From Spirochaetota bacterium (GTDB taxonomy: Bacteria; Spirochaetota; Brachyspiria; Brachyspirales; JACRPF01), in assembly GCA_038043445.1 (NCBI GenBank), contig JBBTBY010000102.1:1-50376 (forward strand): DNA of 50,376 nucleotides. The letters are read 5' to 3'. This document shows positions 24,118 to 32,058 of this stretch, piece by piece (position 1 is the first letter of the stretch; each line of letters begins with the position of its first letter). Below the pieces are notes generated by a model. It worked only from the letters and a program-made list of their open reading frames with translations. It ran no database searches and was not told the DNA's origin. The translations under genes were made by a program, and so were the position numbers.

Positions 24118-24915
24118 ATGCCGACGCCGTTCCGATACATCTACTCCGGGCACTGTGATGCCGTCACCAATATGGCCATCGACGAATATCTGTTCGATGA
24201 GCTCATGCGCGGCGACACCGAAGCGGTGCTCCGCATCTACGGCTGGAGACCGGCATCGCTTTCGCTCGGCCGAAGCCAGGCTTCCGCTTCCGTCGACCGT
24301 GCCGCATGTGAGAAGGCCGGCATTCCCGTTGTCAGAAGGATGACCGGCGGCGGCGCGATATTCCATGATGACGAGATAACCTACAGCATCTGCGCACGTT
24401 CCGACATCGCGGGTGGATCGGTCAAGGAATGCTATCGTTTCCTGTGCGGCTTTATCATTCACGCCTATCGTGAACTCGGACTTGCGGCGGCGTTCGCCCG
24501 CGAGCTCCCGCATGAAGGGAAATTCGGTGAACGCAACCCCGTCTGTTTCGCCGCGCGTGAGGAATACGATATTGTCGTCAACGGATACAAGATAGGCGGC
24601 AATGCCCAGCGATGGAAACGCGGGTTCGTTTTTCAGCACGGCTCCATCCCGTTCACGCTTTCCCCCGCGCGTTACAATGAGCTTATGAGCGGGGGAGGGG
24701 AGCATCTCGGCGGGAATACGCGTGCGCTCGCCGACCATAATGTGCGTATATCGTTCGAGGATATGGCGGCCTTGCTCAAGCGCTCATTCGCGGAAGCATG
24801 CGATGCGGTGTTCGTGAGGGAGGAGATGCTCACGTCGCTTCCGGGAGCGGCAGCCGCGTTCGCGGAGAAGTATTCGTCGGAAGCGTGGACATGGGACGGC
24901 GCATACGGCTCGTGA
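24118..24915 (+). CDS. LipM-like octanoyltransferase / lipoate-protein ligase family protein
   Basis: This 265-residue protein has the biotin/lipoyl protein ligase fold. VVRRMTGGGAIFHDDEITYS (about 71-90) is the lipoate-binding loop. PVCFAAREEYDIVVNGYKIGGNAQ (about 141-164) holds Cys143, in the place of the catalytic cysteine of Bacillus LipM, and Lys158. FQHGSIPF follows as in LipM. LipM moves octanoyl groups from acyl carrier protein to GcvH in the lipoate pathway. A lipoate-scavenging ligase (LplA) is the alternative. Length and lack of a C-terminal LplA accessory domain favour LipM. The gene is probably leaderless and monocistronic. It is a housekeeping gene between carbohydrate genes. 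Confidence 0.8.
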   Translation: MPTPFRYIYSGHCDAVTNMAIDEYLFDELMRGDTEAVLRIYGWRPASLSLGRSQASASVDRAACEKAGIPVVRRMTGGGAIFHDDEITYSICARSDIAGGSVKECYRFLCGFIIHAYRELGLAAAFARELPHEGKFGERNPVCFAAREEYDIVVNGYKIGGNAQRWKRGFVFQHGSIPFTLSPARYNELMSGGGEHLGGNTRALADHNVRISFEDMAALLKRSFAEACDAVFVREEMLTSLPGAAAAFAEKYSSEAWTWDGAYGS

Positions 24916-24935
24916 ACACGGCTGAGGAAGCAGTA

Positions 24936-24964
24936 TTCCAATATCCCCCCGCCTGTATTATACT
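24936..24964 (+). promoter_or_regulatory. Possible promoter of the CE7 esterase gene
   Basis: A weak -35 TTCCAA (24936-24941), a 17-bp spacer and TATACT (24959-24964). The leader of about 60 nt contains a normal SD. Confidence 0.4.
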
Positions 24965-25030
24965 GAACGCATCCACGCGGACGTCGATTTACATACGCAC
25001 GCAGGAAAATGAAACGACAGGAGCGATAAC

Positions 25031-26317
25031 ATGGTAATTAAGCACCTCATATACTGCATAGCCGTGCCGTTCCTGGCGTTCACCCAATCCATAGAGATGA
25101 TGTCCGACCATACGAACGCGGTCTACACCTGCGGAGAAGTGGCCACGTTCACGATACAGGTGCTCGATAAGGACAAGAATCCTCTTTCATCAGGGCGATT
25201 GAACGTGAGCGTGAACAATTTCGGCCCGAAGGTCATTACGAATGCGGTGTTCGATCTTGCTGCCGGCAACCCGGTCACTATTTCCGGCACGCTAGCAGAG
25301 CCGGGTTTTCTCAAGTGTACTGCGAGCATAAAACTCGACAAGGACTATCGCACTGTGTTCGGTGCGGCGTATGAACCGGAAAAGCTCGTTGCCGGTTCCG
25401 CATGCCCGGCCGATTTTGATGAGTTCTGGGCCAATGCCGTAAAAAAGCTCGATACCGAGGTCCCCATCGATGCCCGTATCGAGCGTGTAGAGAAATGGTG
25501 CAATGAGAAGCATGAGGGATATCGGGTAAGCTTCGCTACGTTCGACGGTATGCGCGTGTACGGGTTCCTGAGCGTCCCCGCGGGGAAAGGTCCGTTCCCA
25601 GTGGAGGTCAATGTTCCCGGCGCCGGTCCCGGTGTCATCGGACCGAGCACCTACATGGCGGACAATGGGTTCATCTCTCTCGTCATGAACGTGCATCCGT
25701 TCGAGCCGGCGGATACCGCCGATGCTCAGATGATGCTCTATACGAATCAGGACAATCGGGTGAAGGAGGAGTTCGGTGCACCGCGTTACTGTGTCGCCGG
25801 GGTGGCGGCGCGCGAGACGTTCTTTTATTATCGCATCATCCTCGGCATCAACCGCGCGGTCAATTGGCTTGCATCGCGTCCCGACGTCGACAGGACGCGC
25901 TTCTGCTACGGCGGCACAAGCCAGGGCGGCGGATTCGGTCTCATCCTCTGCGGACTGAACAGGAATTTCACCAAGGGATCCATCCATGTGGCCGCGATAG
26001 CGGACCTGCTTGGTTTTCAGAAAGGCAGGGATTCAGGATGGCCGAAGCTTGTCGAGAACACAAGAGCGGAGGATAAAGGATCCGCAATATCGATTGCGCC
26101 GTATTTCGACGGCGTGCATTTCGGATCGCGCATCGCCTGCCCGGTTCGGATGTCGGTCGGATTCAGTGATGAAACATGCCCGCCGGCAGCGGTCTATGCC
26201 GCCTATAACGCGCTCCGGGTGAAGGATAAGGCGATCGAACACGGCATCGCCATGCCGCACCGGGTGTATCCGCAGATCTACGATAAGAACGATGCGAAAT
26301 GGCTTCGCGTGAAGTGA
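25031..26317 (+). CDS. Secreted CE7-type acetyl esterase (acetyl xylan esterase/cephalosporin-C deacetylase family)
   Basis: This 428-residue alpha/beta hydrolase has a signal-like N-terminus (about 1-20) and an immunoglobulin-like beta domain (about 21-115). The CE7 catalytic domain follows, from ACPADFDEFWANAVKKL onward. The nucleophile is Ser297 in YGGTSQGGGFG. The catalytic Asp is probably Asp380 in SVGFSDETCPP, the conserved family position, and the His may be His410 in MPHRVYP. CE7 enzymes remove acetyl groups from xylo-oligosaccharides and related sugars, matching the deacetylation theme of the window. AGGAG lies seven bases before the ATG. The pirin gene follows 68 bp downstream in the same direction. 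Confidence 0.85.
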   Translation: MVIKHLIYCIAVPFLAFTQSIEMMSDHTNAVYTCGEVATFTIQVLDKDKNPLSSGRLNVSVNNFGPKVITNAVFDLAAGNPVTISGTLAEPGFLKCTASIKLDKDYRTVFGAAYEPEKLVAGSACPADFDEFWANAVKKLDTEVPIDARIERVEKWCNEKHEGYRVSFATFDGMRVYGFLSVPAGKGPFPVEVNVPGAGPGVIGPSTYMADNGFISLVMNVHPFEPADTADAQMMLYTNQDNRVKEEFGAPRYCVAGVAARETFFYYRIILGINRAVNWLASRPDVDRTRFCYGGTSQGGGFGLILCGLNRNFTKGSIHVAAIADLLGFQKGRDSGWPKLVENTRAEDKGSAISIAPYFDGVHFGSRIACPVRMSVGFSDETCPPAAVYAAYNALRVKDKAIEHGIAMPHRVYPQIYDKNDAKWLRVK

Positions 26318-26385
26318 GTCATCGATCGCCTTTCGCGGAGATGGTATCGTCGTGCGTATAAGCAGGCGATCGTAAGGAGCTCATC

Positions 26386-27219
26386 ATGCACAGGGACATT
26401 GTGACGGCCGCGCTCACCAGGGAAGGTGCCGGCGTACGTCTTCACCGCGTTTTCGGCTTTCATCAGATCCCGCGATTCGATCCCTTCCTCATGCTCGACG
26501 ATTTCAGTTCCGATACGCCCGCCGATTATCTCGCCGGTTTTCCCTGGCATCCGCATCGCGGCATAGAGACAGTGACATATCTCCTTGCCGGCTCCGTGCG
26601 TCACGGCGACAGCATGGGAACGCGCGGCGTCATCGGTGCGGGCGATGTGCAATGGATGACAGCGGGAAGCGGCATCATCCATGAGGAAATGCCAGAAATG
26701 GTCGGCGACGGGCAGCTCAAAGGATTCCAGCTCTGGGTGAATCTCCCGCGCAGACACAAGATGACAGCCCCGCGCTATCGCGGCATAGCGGCGGCCGATA
26801 TTCCCGTCGTGGCGTCATCCGCGGGCAGCGTACGCGTCATCGCCGGCTCGTATGGATCGGTCATCGGTCCGGTGAAGGAACTCATGATCGATATCGTCTA
26901 TCTCGATGTGACCTGTGCGCCGAAAAGCGATTTCTCCCATGCGCTTCCCAAGGGGCATGCGGCATTCGCGTATGTGTTCGAAGGTTCGGTCGATTTCGGC
27001 GGTCAATTGCTGTCGCGAAGAGAGGCGATGGCGCTTACCAGCGTATCCGCGCATTCCGAAACAGGCGGACGATTCCTTCTCGCGAGCGGCGTGCCGCTCA
27101 AGGAGCCGATAGCATGGGGCGGACCTATCGTCATGAACACTGAGGAAGAATTGCGCACGGCATTCGATGATTATGAGAACGGGACATTCATCGCGCGAAA
27201 CGAACCGTCTCGCCCCTGA
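26386..27219 (+). CDS. Pirin family bicupin protein
   Basis: This is a 277-residue pirin-like protein. The N-terminal cupin carries the metal-binding set: WHPHRGIETVTYLLAG (two His), GDVQWMTAGSGIIHEEMPE (a third His and a Glu). The C-terminal cupin spans about 165-260. Bacterial pirins are iron proteins; some act as quercetin 2,3-dioxygenases and others regulate metabolic enzymes, and the sequence does not separate these. AAGGAG precedes the ATG by six bases. The 3' end overlaps the convergent GH5-like gene by 32 bp. Confidence 0.88.
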   Translation: MHRDIVTAALTREGAGVRLHRVFGFHQIPRFDPFLMLDDFSSDTPADYLAGFPWHPHRGIETVTYLLAGSVRHGDSMGTRGVIGAGDVQWMTAGSGIIHEEMPEMVGDGQLKGFQLWVNLPRRHKMTAPRYRGIAAADIPVVASSAGSVRVIAGSYGSVIGPVKELMIDIVYLDVTCAPKSDFSHALPKGHAAFAYVFEGSVDFGGQLLSRREAMALTSVSAHSETGGRFLLASGVPLKEPIAWGGPIVMNTEEELRTAFDDYENGTFIARNEPSRP

Positions 27220-29548
27220 GCAATTCCAATCGGATGAATTTCCCGTCGTCGCTTTTCCCCGCATGCGTACCCGAAACGTTCGCTGCCGATGTAAGACCCG
27301 GCACGAAGGCCGATACATCGATGGAGACGGCGATATCGGATGTCGCCAGAACGGAAAGCGCGCCGTCATTCCAGTCCATGAGCACATTCACCGGGACATC
27401 GGATGTAAAACGCAGGCGGTCGCTCGTATGCCGCAATGCGCCGACATAGAACGCCTTTTCGCCGGTGAACGTATACGCAGAACTTATCTGCGTGTCCGCA
27501 GGGGTTATCTCCATCGAAGCGCCGGCGCTGTCATGCGAGTCGGCATATTTTCTGAAGAAGCGAAGCGCTTTCGCGAGCGGCTTTTCGCCGGCATAGCCGG
27601 TGGACGGATCGCCGTTATAATAGTAGATGCCGTGGCGCTGCTGCTTTATCCCCCATTTGCCCACCCAGCTCATATTGAAGCGGGCTATCGATGCGGGGAT
27701 CTCATCGAGCATCCACACGGCAGCGCCGGAATATCCCTTTGCGAAGGCGTAGAGATAGAACATCATCTCACCGGTGGTCTGGTTCGCAACGGTTATCGGT
27801 TTTTCAACACCGTCTGTTTTAATGAGATACCCCGCCGAGTAGCCGAATTCACCGAGCGTTATCGGCTGCGCCGGGAATCGCATCTTCAGTTTGTCCATGA
27901 CCGTCATGTTCTTCATATGCTCTTCGTACGCTGTCGGCAATTGATACACATGCGCCGATGTGAAATCGAGTTCGTCGTTCGCGGGCAGGAGCGCGAGTTC
28001 GGTATTGTAGCCGATGGTGATGAAATGGTCCGCATCCGCTTCGCGTATCGCCTTCTTCGCCGTCGCGATATAGAGCGCGAAGGTGCCGTTCACCGCATCG
28101 AAGGCGTCCTGATATTTCGCATCGTAGTCGAATTTCCCGGTGAAGCCCGGGAACGTCGAATAGCCGCCTGCGGAAACATTGCTCGCTATTTTCTTGAGCC
28201 AGCACACCCACGCAGCGGCGATGTCCCGCTTGTCTTCCGCCGAGAGCCACTTTGTTTTCGAGTGAAATCCATTATTGCCGTTCTTCATGATGAAATCGAT
28301 GGATGCGGCAGGAAGATCATCCTTGTACTTCTCGTACATCCCGCGGATGAGAGCAATGGGTTTGCCGCCGTACTCCGTCGGAGCGACCATCTGCAGGAGC
28401 GGTTCGTTCTCAAGGTCGTAGCCGAGCACCATCGGTTCATCAGCGTACGCTTTTGCGTATGCTGTGAACCATGCGGCGATCTCGTCCTCGGTGCGGTATC
28501 TCCCTATCGTCGGTATGCAGAGATAGAGGTATATCTGATATTTCCGCGCATAGTGACGAAGCGCATCGGCTATCGGTCCCGATGACGGCGCGCTCCAGAC
28601 GCGAAAACAGTTTATGCCCGCGTCGCGAGCGCGTGAAAATACCGATCCAAGGAGCGCTGCATCGAATGTTCCCTTCTCAACGCTCCCGAAAATAAAAGGC
28701 ACATCGATGGCTCCCGCCATATTGGCCCCGGTGAGAAAAAGTCTTTTCCCGCTCGGCGCAATGAATTGTCCGTTGTGTATCTTCACGAACCTGGATGGCT
28801 TTGGGGCGGTACGCGCGGCGACAGAGCGCTTTTGAGACGAGCGTTCCCTCGACTGTTCCAGAAGTGTCCCCGATCTGAATTGCGTAAGAACGCGTGACGT
28901 GAGTGAAGCGAATTGATCGTCGTAGAACGAAGGTTCATTGATGCCATAGAGAAGCCACTGTCCGTTCGAGTACGGTCCGGCGTAATGAACGAGCGTTCCC
29001 GCTGCGTATCCGTTCGTTCGTCCGTGTCTGTCCAGAGCGGCAAGAAGGGGCAGGTATTCGGAGGCCGCGGGGAAAGTGAACCCCACGGCGGACGTGCCGC
29101 TGAATACGCCTTTCATCGAGAACGCCGCACCTTCCGGTGAAACGGGTGATATTCGCACCGTTCCCTCAAGCGAGTAGAGCGAATATCCATTGGGCTCGAA
29201 CATCGGCAGGGCTGTTTCGTCGGAATTGCAGAGCGATGCCGCGTTGCCTGCAATGACGATGTCGCCGCCCGCCTTGAGATAGCGGATGAAAACGTCCTTC
29301 GCTTTTTTCCCCTCCGGGAAGGCGTTCAGGAATACAATGCAGTCGATGCCGCCCGCAATGACGGCTTCGTTTTCCATGTCCGCGGGGGAAAGCGCTTTGG
29401 CACGCATGCCGGCGTCGGAGAGCGATCGCATGAGTTTCGTCTGCGCGGCCGGGTTTTCCAGATACATGCCGACGGTGTACGCTGTGTCCGCAGGCGATAC
29501 TATGCCGAAGAACACACTGAATAATAAAAACGATCGGATCGTTCTCAT
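27188..29548 (-). CDS. Secreted GH5-like clan GH-A hydrolase with N-terminal alpha/beta domain
   Basis: This 786-residue exported protein has a signal peptide at 1-20. The first third (about 24-225) is an alpha/beta domain resembling class I amidotransferase-like or ThuA-like folds (GIDCIVFLNAFPEG, YLKAGGDIVIAGN). A GH5-type barrel follows (about 255-690): HNGQFIAPSGKRLFLTGANM, acid/base Glu382 in VLGYDLENEPLL, and nucleophile Glu567 in QPITLGEFGYS. The C-terminal about 80 residues form a beta domain common after mannanase-type barrels. The start is set by AAGGAG six bases upstream; longer in-frame starts back to 29641 would displace the signal peptide. It lies directly downstream of an AraC gene, with its own promoter. 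The substrate may be a beta-mannan or glucan; unproven. Confidence 0.75.
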   Translation of the reverse strand: MRTIRSFLLFSVFFGIVSPADTAYTVGMYLENPAAQTKLMRSLSDAGMRAKALSPADMENEAVIAGGIDCIVFLNAFPEGKKAKDVFIRYLKAGGDIVIAGNAASLCNSDETALPMFEPNGYSLYSLEGTVRISPVSPEGAAFSMKGVFSGTSAVGFTFPAASEYLPLLAALDRHGRTNGYAAGTLVHYAGPYSNGQWLLYGINEPSFYDDQFASLTSRVLTQFRSGTLLEQSRERSSQKRSVAARTAPKPSRFVKIHNGQFIAPSGKRLFLTGANMAGAIDVPFIFGSVEKGTFDAALLGSVFSRARDAGINCFRVWSAPSSGPIADALRHYARKYQIYLYLCIPTIGRYRTEDEIAAWFTAYAKAYADEPMVLGYDLENEPLLQMVAPTEYGGKPIALIRGMYEKYKDDLPAASIDFIMKNGNNGFHSKTKWLSAEDKRDIAAAWVCWLKKIASNVSAGGYSTFPGFTGKFDYDAKYQDAFDAVNGTFALYIATAKKAIREADADHFITIGYNTELALLPANDELDFTSAHVYQLPTAYEEHMKNMTVMDKLKMRFPAQPITLGEFGYSAGYLIKTDGVEKPITVANQTTGEMMFYLYAFAKGYSGAAVWMLDEIPASIARFNMSWVGKWGIKQQRHGIYYYNGDPSTGYAGEKPLAKALRFFRKYADSHDSAGASMEITPADTQISSAYTFTGEKAFYVGALRHTSDRLRFTSDVPVNVLMDWNDGALSVLATSDIAVSIDVSAFVPGLTSAANVSGTHAGKSDDGKFIRLELLRGETVRFAR

Positions 29549-29675
29549 GGAATGCTCCTTGGAATGAATACGGACGGTCATTGAGCGCCCGTTATTCGCA
29601 CTGTTTCGCCCTGCAAAAGATCGATCGCGTATCATGGGCACTCCCGGCGGCGGATGCCGCCCTGATGCACGGACC

Positions 29676-29703
29676 AGTATAGCATAGTACAGCGGTATTT
29701 CAA
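29676..29703 (-). promoter_or_regulatory. Promoter of the GH5-like gene
   Basis: On the minus strand, TTGAAA (29698-29703), a 16-bp spacer and TATACT (29676-29681). The leader of about 120 nt contains a GGCGGC/GCCGCC hairpin (29646-29661). Confidence 0.55.
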
Positions 29704-29732
29704 AAACATTGCTGAAGCTCCGGAATGCATTG

Positions 29733-30596
29733 CTATTTCCGCGCCGTCATTGCACGGTACTGTTTCGGGGAGGAGCCGTATACCGACGCGAAGAGGCGCG
29801 AGAAATGGAATTGATTGATAAAGCCGCATCGCATGGCGATATCGCGTATGTAATCATTCGTTTCAACGAGCAGTGTGCGGGCCGCTTCAAGCCGAACATG
29901 AGCGAACGCTTTCGCCGGCGACATGCCGAGCGTATCCGCGCACTTCTGGAAGAACGCGCTTTCACTCGATCCGAATTCTTCCGCCATGGCTCTCACGGAA
30001 AGCCGTTCGCTGAGCGATCGCGCAAAAAGGGCGTTCAGCCGCTCCTTGAAATCGCCCGATGTCGCGGGGGATACGAATCCTGCGGATAATCGCGCCCTTG
30101 GGATATGCCGCACCGTCTGCCAGAAGAATTCCTTCGAACGTTCGGCGACGATACGCATCGATAATTCATCCGCGTGTTTCGCATCGCGTTCAAGTGCTCG
30201 CGTCATGACATCGAAGGACGTGCGCGGCACGCGTATAACCTGCTCCGCGGGGCGTACCGATGCGGAGAAGAGTCCCGAGAGCGATGAGGCATTCCCATAG
30301 GGAACAGTGCACTTCACCGAATAGTAGCACAGGCCCGGCACGCAGCTGTCTTCGTGTACATCGCCCGGTTCGACGACAACGACAAATCCCGGGCGTACGA
30401 TGAGTCGGCTGCCGTTGAGCGTGCACCGGTAGACGCCGGATGATACATAGATGAGCTCATAGGCGGTATGTCGATGCTTCGCATAGGAGAAATTCCTCGT
30501 CGTTCGCGTGACGACAAAGGCGAAGAATTTCACTTCCGCAGGGAATGCCCCCGGGGTAAGGACAAAATGGTCGGATATGCCGAAACGGAATTTCAT
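29733..30596 (-). CDS. AraC-family transcriptional regulator with cupin sensor
   Basis: This is a 287-residue regulator. The N-terminal part (about 1-150) is a cupin-type AraC sensor (HRHTAYELIYVSSGVYRCTLNG, PGFVVVVEPGDVHE). The C-terminal domain (about 185-285) has two HTH motifs: LSVRAMAEEFGSSESAFFQKCADTLG, and the second with YIRDIAMRCGFINQFHFSRLF and YGSSPKQYRAM. It stands just upstream of the GH5-like gene in the same direction and diverges from another AraC-type regulator. Its 5' leader holds a large inverted repeat, which may be its own operator. The ligand is presumably a sugar. Confidence 0.9.
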   Translation of the reverse strand: MKFRFGISDHFVLTPGAFPAEVKFFAFVVTRTTRNFSYAKHRHTAYELIYVSSGVYRCTLNGSRLIVRPGFVVVVEPGDVHEDSCVPGLCYYSVKCTVPYGNASSLSGLFSASVRPAEQVIRVPRTSFDVMTRALERDAKHADELSMRIVAERSKEFFWQTVRHIPRARLSAGFVSPATSGDFKERLNALFARSLSERLSVRAMAEEFGSSESAFFQKCADTLGMSPAKAFAHVRLEAARTLLVETNDYIRDIAMRCGFINQFHFSRLFASVYGSSPKQYRAMTARK

Positions 30597-30624
30597 CGTA
30601 TGGTATCGCTCACATTTTACAGGA

Positions 30625-30661
30625 AAACATTCGAATTTAATTGTCGCAAATTCGAATGTTT
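30625..30661. promoter_or_regulatory. 14-bp inverted repeat in the AraC leader
   Basis: AAACATTCGAATTT (30625-30638) and AAATTCGAATGTTT (30648-30661) are perfectly complementary, separated by 9 bp. Each arm also contains the 8-bp palindrome ATTCGAAT, so the site offers two symmetric boxes 23 bp apart, close to two helical turns. It lies between the promoter and start codon of the AraC gene. Confidence 0.65.
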
Positions 30662-30673
30662 CAAGGTGCCCAT

Positions 30674-30702
30674 AGTATAGTCCGGACAGTAGGGCATGTC
30701 AA
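30674..30702 (-). promoter_or_regulatory. Promoter of the cupin-AraC gene
   Basis: On the minus strand, TTGACA (30697-30702), a 17-bp spacer and TATACT (30674-30679). Confidence 0.7.
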
Positions 30703-30735
30703 ACCACCGGTGCGAAGGCCCCATTTGGATATCGT

Positions 30736-30764
30736 TTGACATGAGCATTGCTTTCGATTAAGCT
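30736..30764 (+). promoter_or_regulatory. Possible promoter of the PBP-AraC gene, leaderless arrangement
   Basis: TTGACA (30736-30741), a 17-bp spacer and the weak -10 TAAGCT (30759-30764), six bases before the ATG at 30771. The poor -10 would suit an activator-dependent promoter. Confidence 0.45.
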
Positions 30765-30770
30765 GACACC

Positions 30771-31964
30771 ATGCGCATCGCCTATATCCACGCCGGCATG
30801 CGTTTTGAATCCTATGTCGGCTCTCCTATTTACGATGCCGTATGCCGCGGCATGTCCATGAAGGGGAAGGGCAGCATCGATTTTTTCGACGCCCGCTGCG
30901 ATCCGGTACGGCTCCTCGCGGGAAAAGTGCGTTTCGACGGTGTGCTCGGCACTATCCCCGCCGGTGCGCGCCGGAAGGGATGGCATGTGCTTTCACGTAA
31001 AGTCCCTTCCGTCGATGTAATGATAGACAGCGGAGCGAAGCGCGGCAATTACGCCGGTACGGATGAGGCGGATGGTATTCGCAAGATCATGGACCATCTG
31101 TGCGCTGAAGGGCATGAGCATATCGGCTATTTCGGTACAAGCGCCGAGGGATTCGCGCGCGCGCGCTACCGTGCGTACCGCGAGTATATGCGCGAGCATT
31201 CGCTCATGGTCCGGCGTGCATGGATGTTCGGACCGGACGCAGGTTCGGCGCCGCGGCTTCTCTTCAGCCGCCATGCGAACAAGCGTTTCGAGGCGTTCGT
31301 TTCAGCGCGCATTGATGCCGTGCTCGGTATGAAGGAGCGTCCGTCGGCCATGGTTTTCGAGAGCGATCTTGCCGCATATATGTTCATAACGAGGGGGCGT
31401 TCGCTCCGTATCCCGGCGGATATGGCGATCACCGGTTTCGATGATAAGAAGCCCGGGGACGGGGATGATTTTCCGCTGACCACCTGCGCGCAGGATTTCA
31501 CCGCCATCGGTAAAGCGGCGGTCGATCTCCTCTGCGATATCATGAGCGGCGACCGGCCCCGCACGGGTAATCAAGTGCTCATACCGCCGCGGCTGATCAT
31601 CCGCCGCTCATCGCGCAAGCGTACGCTTGAACGATCGGCCATGGACGACGGCTTCGCCGCCGAGGTGCGCCGCTCTATCGAGGAACACTATGCCGATGAG
31701 AACCTCTCGCATGCGCTCTCTGATATGCTCGGTTTCAATCATAAATATTTCCTTGATAAATTCCATGCCGTGTTCGGCGTTCATTATATCGATTACCTCA
31801 ATGACCTGCGTCTTACCCGGGCCGAGGAGCTTTTGCGCAACACCGACGATGCCGTGACCGAGATACTTCTCGATACGGGTTTCAAGAGCCATCAGAATTT
31901 CAATCGATTCTTTCAGCGCAGATACGGCATGACCGCCGCTCGATATCGGGCGAAGCACCGGTAA
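30771..31964 (+). CDS. XylR-like regulator: periplasmic-binding-protein sensor fused to AraC DNA-binding domain
   Basis: This is a 397-residue regulator. Residues about 1-280 form a LacI/PBP-type sugar sensor without its own HTH (MRIAYIHAGMRFESYVGSPIY, GVLGTIPAG, DADG-like EADGIRKIMDHL, GHEHIGYFG, MAITGFDDKKPGDGDDFPLTT). The C-terminus (about 290-395) is an AraC HTH pair (LSHALSDMLGFNHKYFLDKFHAVFG and VTEILLDTGFKSHQNFNRFFQRRYGM, ending TAARYRAK). This architecture matches E. coli XylR and many regulators of Lentisphaerota and Verrucomicrobiota. It precedes the deacetylase-like, double-FAD and sialate esterase genes in the same direction and probably controls them. No SD is visible, consistent with a leaderless start. 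Confidence 0.88.
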   Translation: MRIAYIHAGMRFESYVGSPIYDAVCRGMSMKGKGSIDFFDARCDPVRLLAGKVRFDGVLGTIPAGARRKGWHVLSRKVPSVDVMIDSGAKRGNYAGTDEADGIRKIMDHLCAEGHEHIGYFGTSAEGFARARYRAYREYMREHSLMVRRAWMFGPDAGSAPRLLFSRHANKRFEAFVSARIDAVLGMKERPSAMVFESDLAAYMFITRGRSLRIPADMAITGFDDKKPGDGDDFPLTTCAQDFTAIGKAAVDLLCDIMSGDRPRTGNQVLIPPRLIIRRSSRKRTLERSAMDDGFAAEVRRSIEEHYADENLSHALSDMLGFNHKYFLDKFHAVFGVHYIDYLNDLRLTRAEELLRNTDDAVTEILLDTGFKSHQNFNRFFQRRYGMTAARYRAKHR

Positions 31965-32033
31965 TCTGGAAAAAGTTACATTCACGGCCCGGGAAATCCG
32001 GGTAGCCGTATCCTCTCCAAAGGAGTACATTCG

Positions 32034-32058
32034 AGGGAGTTCCTAAGCGGAGGTCCCT
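32034..32058 (+). promoter_or_regulatory. Possible hairpin over the ribosome site of the deacetylase gene
   Basis: AGGGA (32034-32038) can pair with TCCCT (32054-32058), enclosing the GGAGG site at 32049-32053. The stem is short and may be fortuitous. Confidence 0.25.

Noticed and set aside
27167-28585. 472-codon plus-strand open frame opposite the GH5-like gene
   Set aside because: Same shadow composition; the minus strand carries catalytic motifs and a signal peptide.
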